Origin: Bacteroidales bacterium
GTDB lineage: Bacteria; Bacteroidota; Bacteroidia; Bacteroidales; UBA932
Assembly: GCA_017561765.1 (NCBI GenBank)
Contig: JAFZBM010000115.1
Span: forward strand, 1-40,871
Length of the DNA: 40,871 nt
Direction of reading: 5' to 3'
The notes under the pieces are model-generated. The model worked only from the letters and a program-made list of their open reading frames with translations, had not been told where the DNA came from and searched no databases. How positions within the stretch are numbered: the stretch's first letter is position 1; every line of letters starts with the position of its first letter. Of this stretch, positions 1 through 8,262 are shown one piece after another. The position numbers were made by a program, and so were the translations under genes.

Positions 1-62
1 CCCATAAAACTTGGGAAAAGGGCCCCGGAGGGATATAGCTATTCTGCCGTTACTCTATTGGT

Positions 63-1466
63 CTAGATTTCCTTGCGCCAGCGGGCGAGAGGGATGTTGA
101 GCTGGCTGCGGTATTTGGCGATGGTGCGGCGGGCTACGTTGTAGCCTCTTTCCGACATCTTGATGACGAGTTGCTCGTCCGTCAGGGGCTTCTTCTTGTC
201 CTCGGCGTCAACGCACTCCTGGAGCGCCTTCTTGAGCTCCCTGGTCGAGACTTCCTCGCCCTCGCTGTTCTCCATACCTTCGGAGAAGAAATATTTAAGG
301 GGGAAAATACCAAAATGGGTTTCGATGAATTTGCTGTTCACCACGCGGCTGATGGTGGAGATGTCGAATCCGGTAATCTCGGCAATATCCTTGAGCACCA
401 TGGGCTTGAGATTGCTCTCGTCGCCGTCGATGAAGTAGTCGTGCTGATAGTCGAGTATGGCCCGCATGGTCTTGCTGAGGGTGTTCTGCCGCTGCTTGAG
501 CGCTTCCACGAACCATTTTGCCGAATCCAGTTTCTGCTTCACGAACGCGGCCGCTTCCTTCTGGGCCTTCTCGGACGACCCCTTGGCGTCCATGAGCAGC
601 TCCGCGTACTTCTTGTTGACCCTGATCTCAGGCACGTTGAAGCGCGGCATGGTGAAATCCAGCACGCCGTCGTGCTCGTCGAGTATGAAATCGGGCACGA
701 TCTGCTGGGACTGGTCGTCATAGGAATCGTCAACCTGCCCGCCGGGAGAGGGGTTGAGCTTGACTATCTTGCCGAATGCGGCCTTAAGCTGGTCTTCGCT
801 GATGTCCAGTTTGGAGCATATCTTCTGGAAATGCTTGTTGGAGAAGTCGGAGAAGCACTCGTCAACTATGCGGATTGCGGTTTTGACTTCTGGAGACGGC
901 TTGAGTGTGCGCAGCTGTATCAGGAGGCATTCCTGAAGATTGCGCGCGCCCACGCCGGAGGGTTCGAAGTCCTGAACTACCTTCAGCATGCGCTCCACTT
1001 CTTCGGAAGAGGCCTCGATTCCGGCCCGGAAGGCCAGATCGTCAACCAGGGTCTCTATGTCGCGGCGGAGGTATCCGTCATCGTCGAGGCTGCCTATGAT
1101 GAACGACCCGATTTCCTGCTCACGCTGCGTGAGGTTGCGGAATCCGAGCTGCCTCTGGAGGCTCTGGGTAAAGCCTTCCTTGACGGAGAAAGTGTTGTAT
1201 TCGGGCCGTGGATCCTTGCCCCAGTTGTTGACTTTGAGGCGGTATGCGGGAATGTCGCCGTCTTCCTTGATGGCGTCTATTGATACATCCTTGGTCTCGG
1301 ATTCACTGTCGGGGGCGGGCTCGTCGTCAAGTACGGGATTGCTTTCCAGCTCTGCGCGGACTTTCTGCTCCAGCTCCTGAATCGGCATCTGAATGAGTTT
1401 GATGGTCTGGATCTGGAGTGGCGAAAGCCGCTGCTGCTGCTTGAGTTCGAGTCCTGTCTTCAGCAT
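63..1466 (-). CDS. rpoN: RNA polymerase sigma-54 factor
   Basis: Alternative sigma factor that directs core RNA polymerase to -24/-12 promoters, which need an AAA+ enhancer-binding activator. The 467-residue product shows the expected layout: a Gln/Leu-rich region I at about residues 1-45, an acidic linker at about 46-75, a core-binding middle, and a C-terminal DNA-binding part with the RpoN box ARRTIAKYR at about 445-453, one conservative change from the usual ARRTVAKYR. It is the last gene of a leftward trio. Its ATG shares one base with the stop of the SPOR gene (TGATG), so the two are probably translationally coupled. No sigma-54 activator gene lies in the window. Length is normal for the family and identity is not in doubt. 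Confidence 0.97.
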   Translation of the reverse strand: MLKTGLELKQQQRLSPLQIQTIKLIQMPIQELEQKVRAELESNPVLDDEPAPDSESETKDVSIDAIKEDGDIPAYRLKVNNWGKDPRPEYNTFSVKEGFTQSLQRQLGFRNLTQREQEIGSFIIGSLDDDGYLRRDIETLVDDLAFRAGIEASSEEVERMLKVVQDFEPSGVGARNLQECLLIQLRTLKPSPEVKTAIRIVDECFSDFSNKHFQKICSKLDISEDQLKAAFGKIVKLNPSPGGQVDDSYDDQSQQIVPDFILDEHDGVLDFTMPRFNVPEIRVNKKYAELLMDAKGSSEKAQKEAAAFVKQKLDSAKWFVEALKQRQNTLSKTMRAILDYQHDYFIDGDESNLKPMVLKDIAEITGFDISTISRVVNSKFIETHFGIFPLKYFFSEGMENSEGEEVSTRELKKALQECVDAEDKKKPLTDEQLVIKMSERGYNVARRTIAKYRSQLNIPLARWRKEI

Positions 1467-1903
1467 CAGTTCCTGACAATAAAAGCGGTTGGAAATTCTT
1501 GCTGAATGCTTTTCAAGGCATTGGCGGCATCAGCCTTTGTAGAGTAGTTGCCCACCGTGACCTTGAAAAAAGGATTTGAGAACGAACGGGTTACTGCGAC
1601 TCCGGGATGCAGTGAGCGGAATCGCGCGGCAGCCGCTTCGGACGCGGCGCGGGCGTTCTGCCCGCTGTCGAAGAAAATACGGATGCGGAAGGTCTGGTCG
1701 GCCTGCCCCGACGCCGCCTTGCGCGCGTTCTTGTCCACATGCGCGCTCATTGCGGAATGAATCTCGGGGCTCTGGTTTACCGTTATGCTCTGAGACAGCT
1801 GGTCGAATACATCGTAAACGGCGGTACTGTCTTTGGCTTCCTGCGCCCGCAGTCCGAGACTCAGGAGCAGGGGAGTAATAACTATGAGCAGTATTCTTTT
1901 CAT
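1466..1903 (-). CDS. Secreted SPOR-domain protein
   Basis: Small exported protein of 145 residues. A Sec signal peptide (about residues 1-20, cut near LRAQ) is followed by a 50-residue linker and a C-terminal SPOR-type domain (about 70-145) with the family pattern: a beta strand rich in I/F/R, an Ala-rich helix, 'NPFFKVTVGNY' and a last helix-strand unit ending FPTAFIV. SPOR domains are known to bind denuded peptidoglycan glycan strands, often at division sites, so a cell-wall role in the periplasm is inferred. The start overlaps the upstream lipoprotein gene by four bases (ATGA) and the stop overlaps rpoN by one base, which makes a tight three-gene unit. The exact partner is unknown. Confidence 0.8.
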   Translation of the reverse strand: MKRILLIVITPLLLSLGLRAQEAKDSTAVYDVFDQLSQSITVNQSPEIHSAMSAHVDKNARKAASGQADQTFRIRIFFDSGQNARAASEAAAARFRSLHPGVAVTRSFSNPFFKVTVGNYSTKADAANALKSIQQEFPTAFIVRN

Positions 1904-2367
1904 ATGCGGCCGGTCAAATCCTTAAGTTGTATGTCGGTATATTCAAAATCTTTACCCAGGCCCCCCTTGAGCGCCCCGTGATAAGACACGTCGATGGTGA
2001 CGGGCTCAAGGTCGGGACTCTTGAGCAGCGTCAGCAGGGAGAACGGGTTGAAATTCTTGTCCAGCGTGCCGTGTAAGATGAGGGTATATACTTTCTCGCT
2101 GCGCGGGGCCACGGTCACGTCGTCCGCATTGAGGTAAAGGCAGGGCGTTCCGTCCATCTTCACCGTGGCGTTTATCCTGGACAGGGTGAACTGCACGGAG
2201 GGATTGTCGACGCCCACGTCGATGGTGGCGTCGAATGCCGACAGCCCCAGGGGCGTGACGGACGTGACGTCATAAGATGTTATCTTGACGTCCTTCAGCG
2301 ATTTGCTGCACGAAGTGAAGCACAGTGCGGCTATCGCCATCAGTATCAGTCCAACTGCTTTTTTCAT
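1900..2367 (-). CDS. LEA14-like (water-stress/hypersensitive-type) lipoprotein
   Basis: Exported lipoprotein of 155 residues: a hydrophobic signal ends in the lipobox FTSC, followed by Ser-Lys. The mature part alternates short strands ('ATIDVGVDNPSVQFTLSRINATVKM'-like pattern, given here only in part) typical of the LEA type 2 fold, an immunoglobulin-like sandwich found in many Bacteroidota lipoproteins; its cell role is not established. An in-frame TTG one codon upstream is possible, but ATG at 2367 is preferred because a good Bacteroidota promoter sits just before it (2375-2406), leaving almost no leader. First gene of the unit with the SPOR gene (four-base overlap) and rpoN. The domain call rests on pattern recognition only. 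Confidence 0.65.
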   Translation of the reverse strand: MKKAVGLILMAIAALCFTSCSKSLKDVKITSYDVTSVTPLGLSAFDATIDVGVDNPSVQFTLSRINATVKMDGTPCLYLNADDVTVAPRSEKVYTLILHGTLDKNFNPFSLLTLLKSPDLEPVTIDVSYHGALKGGLGKDFEYTDIQLKDLTGRI

Positions 2368-2374
2368 CAATATG

Positions 2375-2406
2375 CAAAGATAAGCAAAAACTAAATTTCC
2401 CGCAAA
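2375..2406 (-). promoter_or_regulatory. Bacteroidota sigma-ABfr-type promoter for LEA lipoprotein-SPOR-rpoN
   Basis: On the minus strand there is a perfect -33 element TTTG (2403-2406), a 20-base spacer and a perfect -7 element TATCTTTG (2375-2382). This matches the known Bacteroidota consensus TTTG-N19/21-TAnnTTTG. Transcription should start near 2368-2370, giving a nearly leaderless message for the ATG at 2367. It lies in the 44-base gap after the Cys-rich secreted protein gene, so rpoN would be transcribed separately from the longer run upstream. Confidence 0.75.
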
Positions 2407-2411
2407 CGGCC

Positions 2412-2909
2412 CTACTGCTCAACTCCGATAACGCGGTCGCGCCAGGGCTTGAACCAGTCTTTGATCATGGCGAAATCGGCGAGGGCCTCTTCACTTACGC
2501 CATGGCCGTACCAGCTGGCGTTGATTTTCTCGCCGGTATCATATTCCATGTAGATGCGGCAGGTTGTGCCTCCCTCGACCAATTCTTCATGTTGGTACCC
2601 GTCGATTTTGTAAACCTCCGCGTTTTCAAGCATCTGCTGAAGTTCACACACATCTGATTTCTTGATGTTGAACTCCCCGTTGCGCTCATCGGCGTAGTGG
2701 CAGTTCTGGAAGAGTACCACCACAATCTTGGGTTTGGTGCCCGGGTCGGCTATCATTTCGCAGTAGCTTTTTCCCAGGCCTCCGGCGCGGGTCTCGGAAT
2801 AACTGCAGTAGATCAGTTTGCCCTTGGGCGCCTGTGCCATAAGGCTTCCGCAAGTACCGAACAGAGTTGCGAAAAGCAGGCAAGCGGTCAGAAGTTTAAT
2901 GATACGCAT
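2412..2909 (-). CDS. Secreted Cys-rich hypothetical protein
   Basis: I do not recognise this 165-residue protein. It has a signal peptide (about residues 1-26, probable cut after LMAQ or AQA) and a mature part of about 140 residues with five cysteines (about positions 35, 50, 70, 88 and 117), many Tyr/Trp residues and no repeats. The even spread of cysteines could mean disulfide bonds in the periplasm or outside the cell; that is inference. It follows the GlpT-like antiporter gene with a 39-base gap and no terminator, so it is probably co-transcribed with it. No catalytic motif is visible. Confidence 0.6.
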   Translation of the reverse strand: MRIIKLLTACLLFATLFGTCGSLMAQAPKGKLIYCSYSETRAGGLGKSYCEMIADPGTKPKIVVVLFQNCHYADERNGEFNIKKSDVCELQQMLENAEVYKIDGYQHEELVEGGTTCRIYMEYDTGEKINASWYGHGVSEEALADFAMIKDWFKPWRDRVIGVEQ

Positions 2910-2948
2910 AATACCGTGTTGTTATTTTACAGACGCATTCAACAATTC

Positions 2949-4361
2949 TCATGCCTTTTTGGCGGCCTCGTATTCGGAACGTACTTCCTCAAGCAGTTTG
3001 TCGGCCTTCGCGTAACCGTCGGCGGGCTTGTTCCAGAGCGCCGCGAGAAGCACCGCCCCCACTATTCCCATCGCAATTGCAGCGATGTAAACTCCGTTCC
3101 ATCCCAGGTTGGGATTGTCGGCGATGGCACCGAACGCGGCGCCGGAAACTATGGGACTGAGGTAGCAAACAATGCCCACGATACCGTTGGCGGTAGCTGC
3201 GGCGCGCTTGGTGGCCTGGTTGGAGGCGGCTATGCCGAGCAGGGCCTGCGGTCCGTAAATGAAGAATGCGGACAGTATGAGCATCGCGATGAACAGCCAG
3301 GGGATGTCCTTGACCTGCCAGAACACGAATAGGCAGATTACCGCCAGGATGGTGCAGATCGCGCTGGTGCACTGGGCCTTGCTCTTGAAGAACTTGTCTG
3401 TGGCCCAGCCCGCGACAAGCATACCCACGATGCCTCCCACTATTTCGCAGGCGCCCACTATGGAAGCGGCAAGGGTTATGTCGAGGCCCTTGTCCTGCAC
3501 CAGGATTGTGGAGCCCCAGTCAAGGATGGTGAACCGGATGACATATACAAAGAAGTCCGCAATGGCGATTATCCATATGATGGGATTCCCGAATGCCATC
3601 TTGCTGACAAACTTCTTGTAGGCAAGACGGGTGAATTCCGGATCTTCTGTCTCCGCGGGAGCATCTTCGTGCTTGTGTGCGTCCATGTCCTCGGGGTTGG
3701 GCAGACCGACTGACGCCGGTGTGTCCTTGAGCCCGAAGAATATGAGCGCCGCGCCGAACACGGCAAGGAGAGCTGGCGCCCAGAAGCACCACTGCCATGC
3801 CGAGTTCCCGAAATGGCCCAGGATTGCCCCTATCATAAGTGCGAGAAGTCCGGCTCCTATGGAGTGGGATGCATTCCAGATGGACTGCTTGGTGGCAAGT
3901 TCCGACGGCTTGATCCAGTGCGCCATGAGGCTGGAGCAGGGAGGATAGCCCATGCCCTGCAGATAGCCGTTGATCAGCCAGAGGGAGCCAAGGACATAGA
4001 CAAAGCCTATCGTAGCCTTGCCTGTGGTGTCAAGCACGTTGAAAAATCCGTTCACCGCCGGAATGAAACCGATGGCTATGTTGACCATGGCCGAAAGCAG
4101 CAGTCCCAGCGCCATCATGCGCTTGCGGCTGAAACGGTCGGCCAGCATGCCGTTAACGAAGCGGGATACACCGTAGATGACTCCGTTGAGGGTGAGGAAA
4201 ATACCGAGCTGCGTCTTGCTGAGACCGAGTTCTGCCTCGAGGGCCGGCATCGCTATGCTGAAATTCTTCCTTACGAAATAGAACAGGGCATAGCCTATCA
4301 TCAGGATGATGAGGGTCCGCCATTGCCAGTAATTGTATTTTTTAACGGTTGCCTGATCCAT
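2949..4361 (-). CDS. GlpT/UhpT-type phosphate-ester:phosphate antiporter (MFS, OPA family)
   Basis: Inner-membrane transporter of 470 residues with 12 hydrophobic segments split by a charged central loop (about 215-250). It carries the OPA-family signature near the N terminus, FYFVRKNFSIAMP, and residues matching the phosphate-binding set of E. coli GlpT: Arg31-Lys32 (GlpT Arg45-Lys46), His166 in NASHSIGAG (GlpT His165) and Arg276 in IRFTILDWG (GlpT Arg269). These support exchange of an organophosphate such as glycerol-3-phosphate for inorganic phosphate; the exact substrate cannot be read from sequence. The gene starts four bases after the NigD-like lipoprotein gene. A close relative lies at 39585 in the same window. 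Confidence 0.88.
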   Translation of the reverse strand: MDQATVKKYNYWQWRTLIILMIGYALFYFVRKNFSIAMPALEAELGLSKTQLGIFLTLNGVIYGVSRFVNGMLADRFSRKRMMALGLLLSAMVNIAIGFIPAVNGFFNVLDTTGKATIGFVYVLGSLWLINGYLQGMGYPPCSSLMAHWIKPSELATKQSIWNASHSIGAGLLALMIGAILGHFGNSAWQWCFWAPALLAVFGAALIFFGLKDTPASVGLPNPEDMDAHKHEDAPAETEDPEFTRLAYKKFVSKMAFGNPIIWIIAIADFFVYVIRFTILDWGSTILVQDKGLDITLAASIVGACEIVGGIVGMLVAGWATDKFFKSKAQCTSAICTILAVICLFVFWQVKDIPWLFIAMLILSAFFIYGPQALLGIAASNQATKRAAATANGIVGIVCYLSPIVSGAAFGAIADNPNLGWNGVYIAAIAMGIVGAVLLAALWNKPADGYAKADKLLEEVRSEYEAAKKA

Positions 4362-4365
4362 GGTG

Positions 4366-5028
4366 TTATTTGATTACGTGAGTGATATTCTTTACTTCGC
4401 CGCCCCATCTCCATTCCAGGTCGAGCACGAAGCCGCCCTTCTCCGGCATTACATTTTCCAGCGGGAAAGAGGTGTAGAATGAGAAAGAGTCCCCGGAAGA
4501 CCAGTCGTCAGTATCGGCCACCTTGTCAGTCCCCGCATTGTGCATGAGCATCAGTTTCAAGGTGTCGGACTGCATGGGAAACTCCTTTACAAGCAGGTCT
4601 ACGCTGTGTTTTGAGTTGCCGTCCAAAGAAATGAAGGTGTTCATCATATTGAGGCATTTGCCCGAGAACCAGATATTGTCGATGTGCAGCGGGTCGGTTC
4701 CGAGAGAGTCGACAAGTTCCGGCGTCATGCCTGTGAACGGTTCTTTGTACAGCGGGATCTCATATTCCAGAAGGTCGGCGTAGTACGTGATTCCGTCTTC
4801 AAGCTTCTCTTTGGCATCCAGCAGCACCATAAGGCGGCTAATTCCTTTTAGATTGTCGTTAGGGCTGACGTTGTTGAAAATATAAGTTCTCCCGTCGTCA
4901 CCGTTGAAGGATCCGTCTTCCTGAAGATAGCCCATAAGGGCGCTTCTGAAGAGTATGGGGTCGCCGTCCATCTTGCATCCGCACATCGCAAAGAGCATTG
5001 CAGCTAATAATAAATGCCTGATTTTCAT
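4366..5028 (-). CDS. NigD-like lipoprotein
   Basis: Lipoprotein of 220 residues. The start is placed at the ATG at 5028, which overlaps the stop of the fur-family gene as ATGA and begins a clean signal (MKIRHLLLAAMLF) ending in the lipobox MCGC; a nine-codon upstream extension would spoil the signal. The mature part has an N-terminal strand-rich region (about 20-110) and a C-terminal sandwich with 'IDNIWFSGKCLNM', resembling NigD-like proteins of Bacteroidales (N-terminal OB-type and C-terminal beta domains). Their biochemical role is not settled. It sits between a metal- or stress-sensing regulator and a phosphate-ester antiporter. Family assignment is from memory of pattern, moderate confidence. 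Confidence 0.6.
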   Translation of the reverse strand: MKIRHLLLAAMLFAMCGCKMDGDPILFRSALMGYLQEDGSFNGDDGRTYIFNNVSPNDNLKGISRLMVLLDAKEKLEDGITYYADLLEYEIPLYKEPFTGMTPELVDSLGTDPLHIDNIWFSGKCLNMMNTFISLDGNSKHSVDLLVKEFPMQSDTLKLMLMHNAGTDKVADTDDWSSGDSFSFYTSFPLENVMPEKGGFVLDLEWRWGGEVKNITHVIK

Positions 5029-5474
5029 AGTAATTTCTTTCTGGTTGGGTGACAAATAATCTGTATTTCTATATCGTCCATCTTGTAGCCGCGGAAGCGC
5101 TTACCCTTGAGCCCGGATTCCACCAGCGGGATCAGCTCGAGGTCGCCGACATCGAGAAACTCGCAATTCTTGGTGTCGAAAAGATGAACGTGCCGGCTCG
5201 GGTCCACGTCGAAGTACATCTTGCTGTCGGGACTGTAGCGCCGGGAATAAATGCCCTTGTCGGCGAGTTCGGAAAGGGTGTTGTAAATGCTTGCCCGCGA
5301 GATTTTGAGTTTTCCGTCCAGTTTTTCGAAAACCATGTCGGCGCTGGCATGCACCAATTCTATCATTGTCCTGTGGACGGCGAGCCTCTGCGGCGTGAGT
5401 TTCAGGCCAAGGTTTTTCAGCTGCCGTCGGAAGGCATCTTCGTCCTGTATCTTTTTTCTGGTAATGCGCGGCAT
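5025..5474 (-). CDS. Fur/PerR-family transcriptional regulator
   Basis: Cytoplasmic metal- or peroxide-responsive repressor of 149 residues. The N-terminal winged helix (about 12-90) has the family phrases GLKLTPQRLAVHR and ISRASIYNTLSELADKGI; the C-terminal dimerisation part holds the metal ligand cluster RHVHLFDTKNCEFLDV. Unusually, the CxxC pairs that form the structural zinc site in most Fur and PerR proteins are missing: single cysteines remain in TKNCEF and IICHP. The His in helix 2 of B. subtilis PerR (TPQRH) is Leu here. It therefore may not be a classical Fur. It follows recN by eight bases and overlaps the lipoprotein gene by four. Targets cannot be told from this window. Confidence 0.85.
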   Translation of the reverse strand: MPRITRKKIQDEDAFRRQLKNLGLKLTPQRLAVHRTMIELVHASADMVFEKLDGKLKISRASIYNTLSELADKGIYSRRYSPDSKMYFDVDPSRHVHLFDTKNCEFLDVGDLELIPLVESGLKGKRFRGYKMDDIEIQIICHPTRKKLL

Positions 5475-5482
5475 GGGTCCTG

Positions 5483-7099
5483 TCAGTTTTCTTTCATGAG
5501 CGACCTGGCGTTGGCTACGGCTTCGGCCGTTATGCTCTCGCCGCTGAGAAGACGTGCAATTTCGTTCACCCGTTCTTCGCCCTCCAGAAGCTTGATTCCG
5601 GTGCTGCTGCGGCCGCTGGCCGGGTCAAAGTGCTTGCTGACAAGATAATGGGCGCTGCCCTTTGCCGCCACTTGCGGCAGATGAGTGATTGAGAACACTT
5701 GCATGTAGAGCCCCATTTCGCATATCATACGGCCCATCTTGTCCGCCACGCTGCCCGAAACTCCGCTGTCGATCTCATCGAAAATGAGCGTGGGCATACC
5801 TTTGAACCTGGCCATTATAGCCTTGAGGCTCAGCATTATGCGGGAAATCTCGCCGCCCGATGCACATTTTGCCACGTCGCTTCCGTCCCTGCCGTCGGCG
5901 GAGAACATGAAGCTCACTGAATCAGTGCCCGTGGCTCCCGGAGTGGAAGGAAGGAGTTCTACGCCGAAGCTGGCACGCTCCAGCTCAAGGAAATGCAGAT
6001 GATTCTCCACCTCCCGGGCAAACGGCCCTGCGGCTGCGGCGCGGCCGGCATGAAGATTTCCGCATGCCTCGTTGTATTTCTCCTCAAGGCCCTTGATCTT
6101 GCTTTCCAGGGCATTGCATCGTTCTTCCATCTCCTCGCTGCCGCCAAGCTCTCCGGCGTAGCGCCCGCGGACTTCCAAAAGTCCTGCAATGTCGCTGCAT
6201 GAATGCTTGTGCATGAGCCGGTACAGTAACGAAAGCCTTTGTTCTACAGCCTCAAGCCGCTCCGGTGAAGCTGTGCTGCGTTCCGCAGTATCTTCAATTT
6301 CCGCGAAAATGTCTTCAAGTTCAATGCGGGCCGATTCCAGCCTTTCCTTGAGCTCCTGCATGCCCGGAAGATACTTGCCCGCATGTTCCAGGGAACGCCT
6401 TGCCTCTTTCAGCAGTTCGGCCGTGCCGCTCTGCCCGCGGGGAGAAAAACATTCAAGGGCCCGTGCCAGGTCTTCGCGTATCTGCTCTGCATTGGCCAGG
6501 GCGCGCTGTTCTTCTTCAAGCTCTTCAAGCTCCCCGTCGCGGAGTGCGGCGGCCTCGAGCTCTTTGTATTGTGCCTCGTTGTAGTCTTTTCCGGCACGCA
6601 GGCTCCGCAGTTGGTCGAGTGCATCCCTGTACTCGTTCCTTGCCTGGCCAAGCTCCCTCCACAGGGCTTCGCAGTCGGATCTTTCCTTCTCGAGCGAGGC
6701 GAAGTGGTCCAGCAGCGAAAGCTGGAAGGCCTTGTCGGTCAGCAGCAGGCTGCGGTGCTGGGAATGGATGTCGAACAGGCTTCCGCTCAAGGCGGTAAGT
6801 TCCTGGAGCTGCGCTGGACAGTCGTCGATGAAACTGCGGGACCGCCCCGTGTCATATAGCACGCGGCGGATTATCCGCACGCCTTCCGGGGTGTCGAACT
6901 CGCCTTCCACTACGCAGCTCCCGGCCCCTTCACTGATAAGGGACGCGTCGGCTTTTGCACCGGCCAGGAGCCCGAGGGCACCTAGCAGTATGGACTTGCC
7001 GGCTCCGGTCTGGCCCGTAATAATCACAAGGCCCTCCGGAAAAGATACGTCCAGAGAGTCTATGAGAATGTAGTTGCGTATGTGAAGGCTGCGGAGCAT
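5483..7099 (-). CDS. recN: DNA repair protein RecN
   Basis: SMC-like ATPase for double-strand break repair by recombination, cytoplasmic and nucleoid-associated. The 538 residues match the family length. Walker A GQTGAGKS is at 29-36, followed by a long Glu/Arg/Leu-rich coiled-coil region (about 150-370), the ABC signature CASGGEISR at about 412-420, Walker B LIFDEIDSG at about 438-446 and the switch THLPQVAA near 472. It sits 11 bases after the omega-like subunit gene and eight before the Fur-family gene, inside the long leftward run. No SOS-type operator was recognised. Identity is secure. Confidence 0.97.
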   Translation of the reverse strand: MLRSLHIRNYILIDSLDVSFPEGLVIITGQTGAGKSILLGALGLLAGAKADASLISEGAGSCVVEGEFDTPEGVRIIRRVLYDTGRSRSFIDDCPAQLQELTALSGSLFDIHSQHRSLLLTDKAFQLSLLDHFASLEKERSDCEALWRELGQARNEYRDALDQLRSLRAGKDYNEAQYKELEAAALRDGELEELEEEQRALANAEQIREDLARALECFSPRGQSGTAELLKEARRSLEHAGKYLPGMQELKERLESARIELEDIFAEIEDTAERSTASPERLEAVEQRLSLLYRLMHKHSCSDIAGLLEVRGRYAGELGGSEEMEERCNALESKIKGLEEKYNEACGNLHAGRAAAAGPFAREVENHLHFLELERASFGVELLPSTPGATGTDSVSFMFSADGRDGSDVAKCASGGEISRIMLSLKAIMARFKGMPTLIFDEIDSGVSGSVADKMGRMICEMGLYMQVFSITHLPQVAAKGSAHYLVSKHFDPASGRSSTGIKLLEGEERVNEIARLLSGESITAEAVANARSLMKEN

Positions 7100-7110
7100 G
7101 GCGACTCCGT

Positions 7111-7434
7111 TTATTCTGCCTTGGCGTCGGCTTTTGCGAAGCGGAAGGACAGTTCGCCGTCCTCGAATTCGGAGATGGCTACCAGGCCGGGCTTGGGCTG
7201 GCGCTCGAAGTACTTGGAGATTTCAATCTGCTCTTTGTTCTCGAAAGTCTCCTCCATGGTGTCGCGCTCGTTGCGGAATTCCTCAAGGCGCTTGTTAAGT
7301 TCTTTCTTTTCCGCCAGTGCAATCTGGTTGGCGCGCTGGGCCAGGATTACTGCGGTTTCGTAAATATTGCCCGTAGGGGCTGCGAGGTCTTTGATGTCCC
7401 TCGTGATAGTGTTGTTGGGTACTTTGTTTTCCAT
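7111..7434 (-). CDS. RNA polymerase omega-like subunit (Rpb6/RpoZ family)
   Basis: Small subunit of 107 residues that helps assemble and stabilise RNA polymerase. The Bacteroidota form is recognisable from TITRDIKDL near the N terminus, the core helix TGNIYETAVILAQRANQIA (about 21-40), a charged stretch (about 41-70) and EQIEISKYFERQPKP (about 68-82). These proteins belong to the RNA_pol_Rpb6 family and are longer than enterobacterial omega. It lies between bamD (33-base gap) and recN (11-base gap). Annotation pipelines often leave this family as a hypothetical protein; I am fairly sure of the family. Confidence 0.85.
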   Translation of the reverse strand: MENKVPNNTITRDIKDLAAPTGNIYETAVILAQRANQIALAEKKELNKRLEEFRNERDTMEETFENKEQIEISKYFERQPKPGLVAISEFEDGELSFRFAKADAKAE

Positions 7435-7467
7435 ACTTTTATTACGAACGCCCGTGGGGCGCTAGTT

Positions 7468-8262
7468 TCAATATTTTTCTTTCGCCTTGTTGTACAGTTT
7501 TTCGAGTTCCTTGCGCCTGTCGGTGTCGGGGAATTCTCCGGCGTAGTTGAAGTAGTCGTCGTAGAACACCAGGAAACGCTCTTTCTGCTTTGCCGGTACG
7601 CTGAGGCTGGCATACTTGTATGAAGACATGGCGGTGTAGTAGAGGATGTCCTCCCTGTAGCGGTTGTCCGCATCGTCCTTGAGTACGTTGCGCAAGGCCA
7701 CCCGCGCCGCCAGATAGTCTTCTATTTTATAATAGAGGTAAGCATTCTCGAAAGCCTTGCGGTCCAGCCTCTCGTTGAGGTCGTCCATCATGAGTGCGCA
7801 TACGCTGCGGTATTCGCTGTTAGGATGGTTCATCAGATACTCGCTGATGGCCGTGATGGTCTTGTACGTAGGCGTCTGGTCCAGTTCATAGCGGAGGGTG
7901 CCGCGGAACAGGCAGTCGAGATGAAGGAACTCGGCCGATTCGGCAAAGGGACTGCGCGGGAAATTCTGGATGAACCGTTCGAAATTGGTCTCCGCGGTAA
8001 TATAGTCCTTTGCCCTGTAGTTGCTGAGGCCCCAGTAGTATTGTACGGTGTCGTCGCGGGATGTACCGTTGGTAATCACCGACAGCGATTCGAACAGCTG
8101 GGCGGCTTTGCTGAACTTGCCCTGGTTGAAATAGTCGAAAGCGGCTGCGTACTTGGCTTCGGAATCGTTGCCTTCGAGCAGGAGCTCATAAGCGCTCTTG
8201 CAGGAAGCGAGACACAGAGCCAGGGCGATGGCAGCCGTGATTATACGTGCAAATAATTTCAT
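7468..8262 (-). CDS. bamD: Outer membrane assembly lipoprotein BamD
   Basis: Essential lipoprotein of the BAM complex, anchored in the outer membrane and facing the periplasm, where it works with BamA to insert beta-barrel proteins. The 264-residue product has a signal with lipobox LASC followed by Lys-Ser, then TPR-like helical hairpins, for example AAAFDYFNQGKFSKAAQLFE (about 40-59), YYWGLSNYRAKDYITAETNFERFI and FPRSPFAESAEF. The start overlaps the trxB stop by four bases (ATGA). BamA itself is encoded at 14444 on the other strand, so two BAM parts lie within 9 kb. Length is usual. Confidence 0.92.
   Translation of the reverse strand: MKLFARIITAAIALALCLASCKSAYELLLEGNDSEAKYAAAFDYFNQGKFSKAAQLFESLSVITNGTSRDDTVQYYWGLSNYRAKDYITAETNFERFIQNFPRSPFAESAEFLHLDCLFRGTLRYELDQTPTYKTITAISEYLMNHPNSEYRSVCALMMDDLNERLDRKAFENAYLYYKIEDYLAARVALRNVLKDDADNRYREDILYYTAMSSYKYASLSVPAKQKERFLVFYDDYFNYAGEFPDTDRRKELEKLYNKAKEKY

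Noticed and set aside
1..62. Possible gene end or terminator downstream of rpoN
   Set aside because: No clear stem followed by a T run and no coding evidence in this short edge.
171..1283. Long plus-strand open frame opposite rpoN
   Set aside because: It is antisense to a full-length sigma-54 with all motifs; a GC-rich third position keeps the opposite strand open. No recognisable domain.
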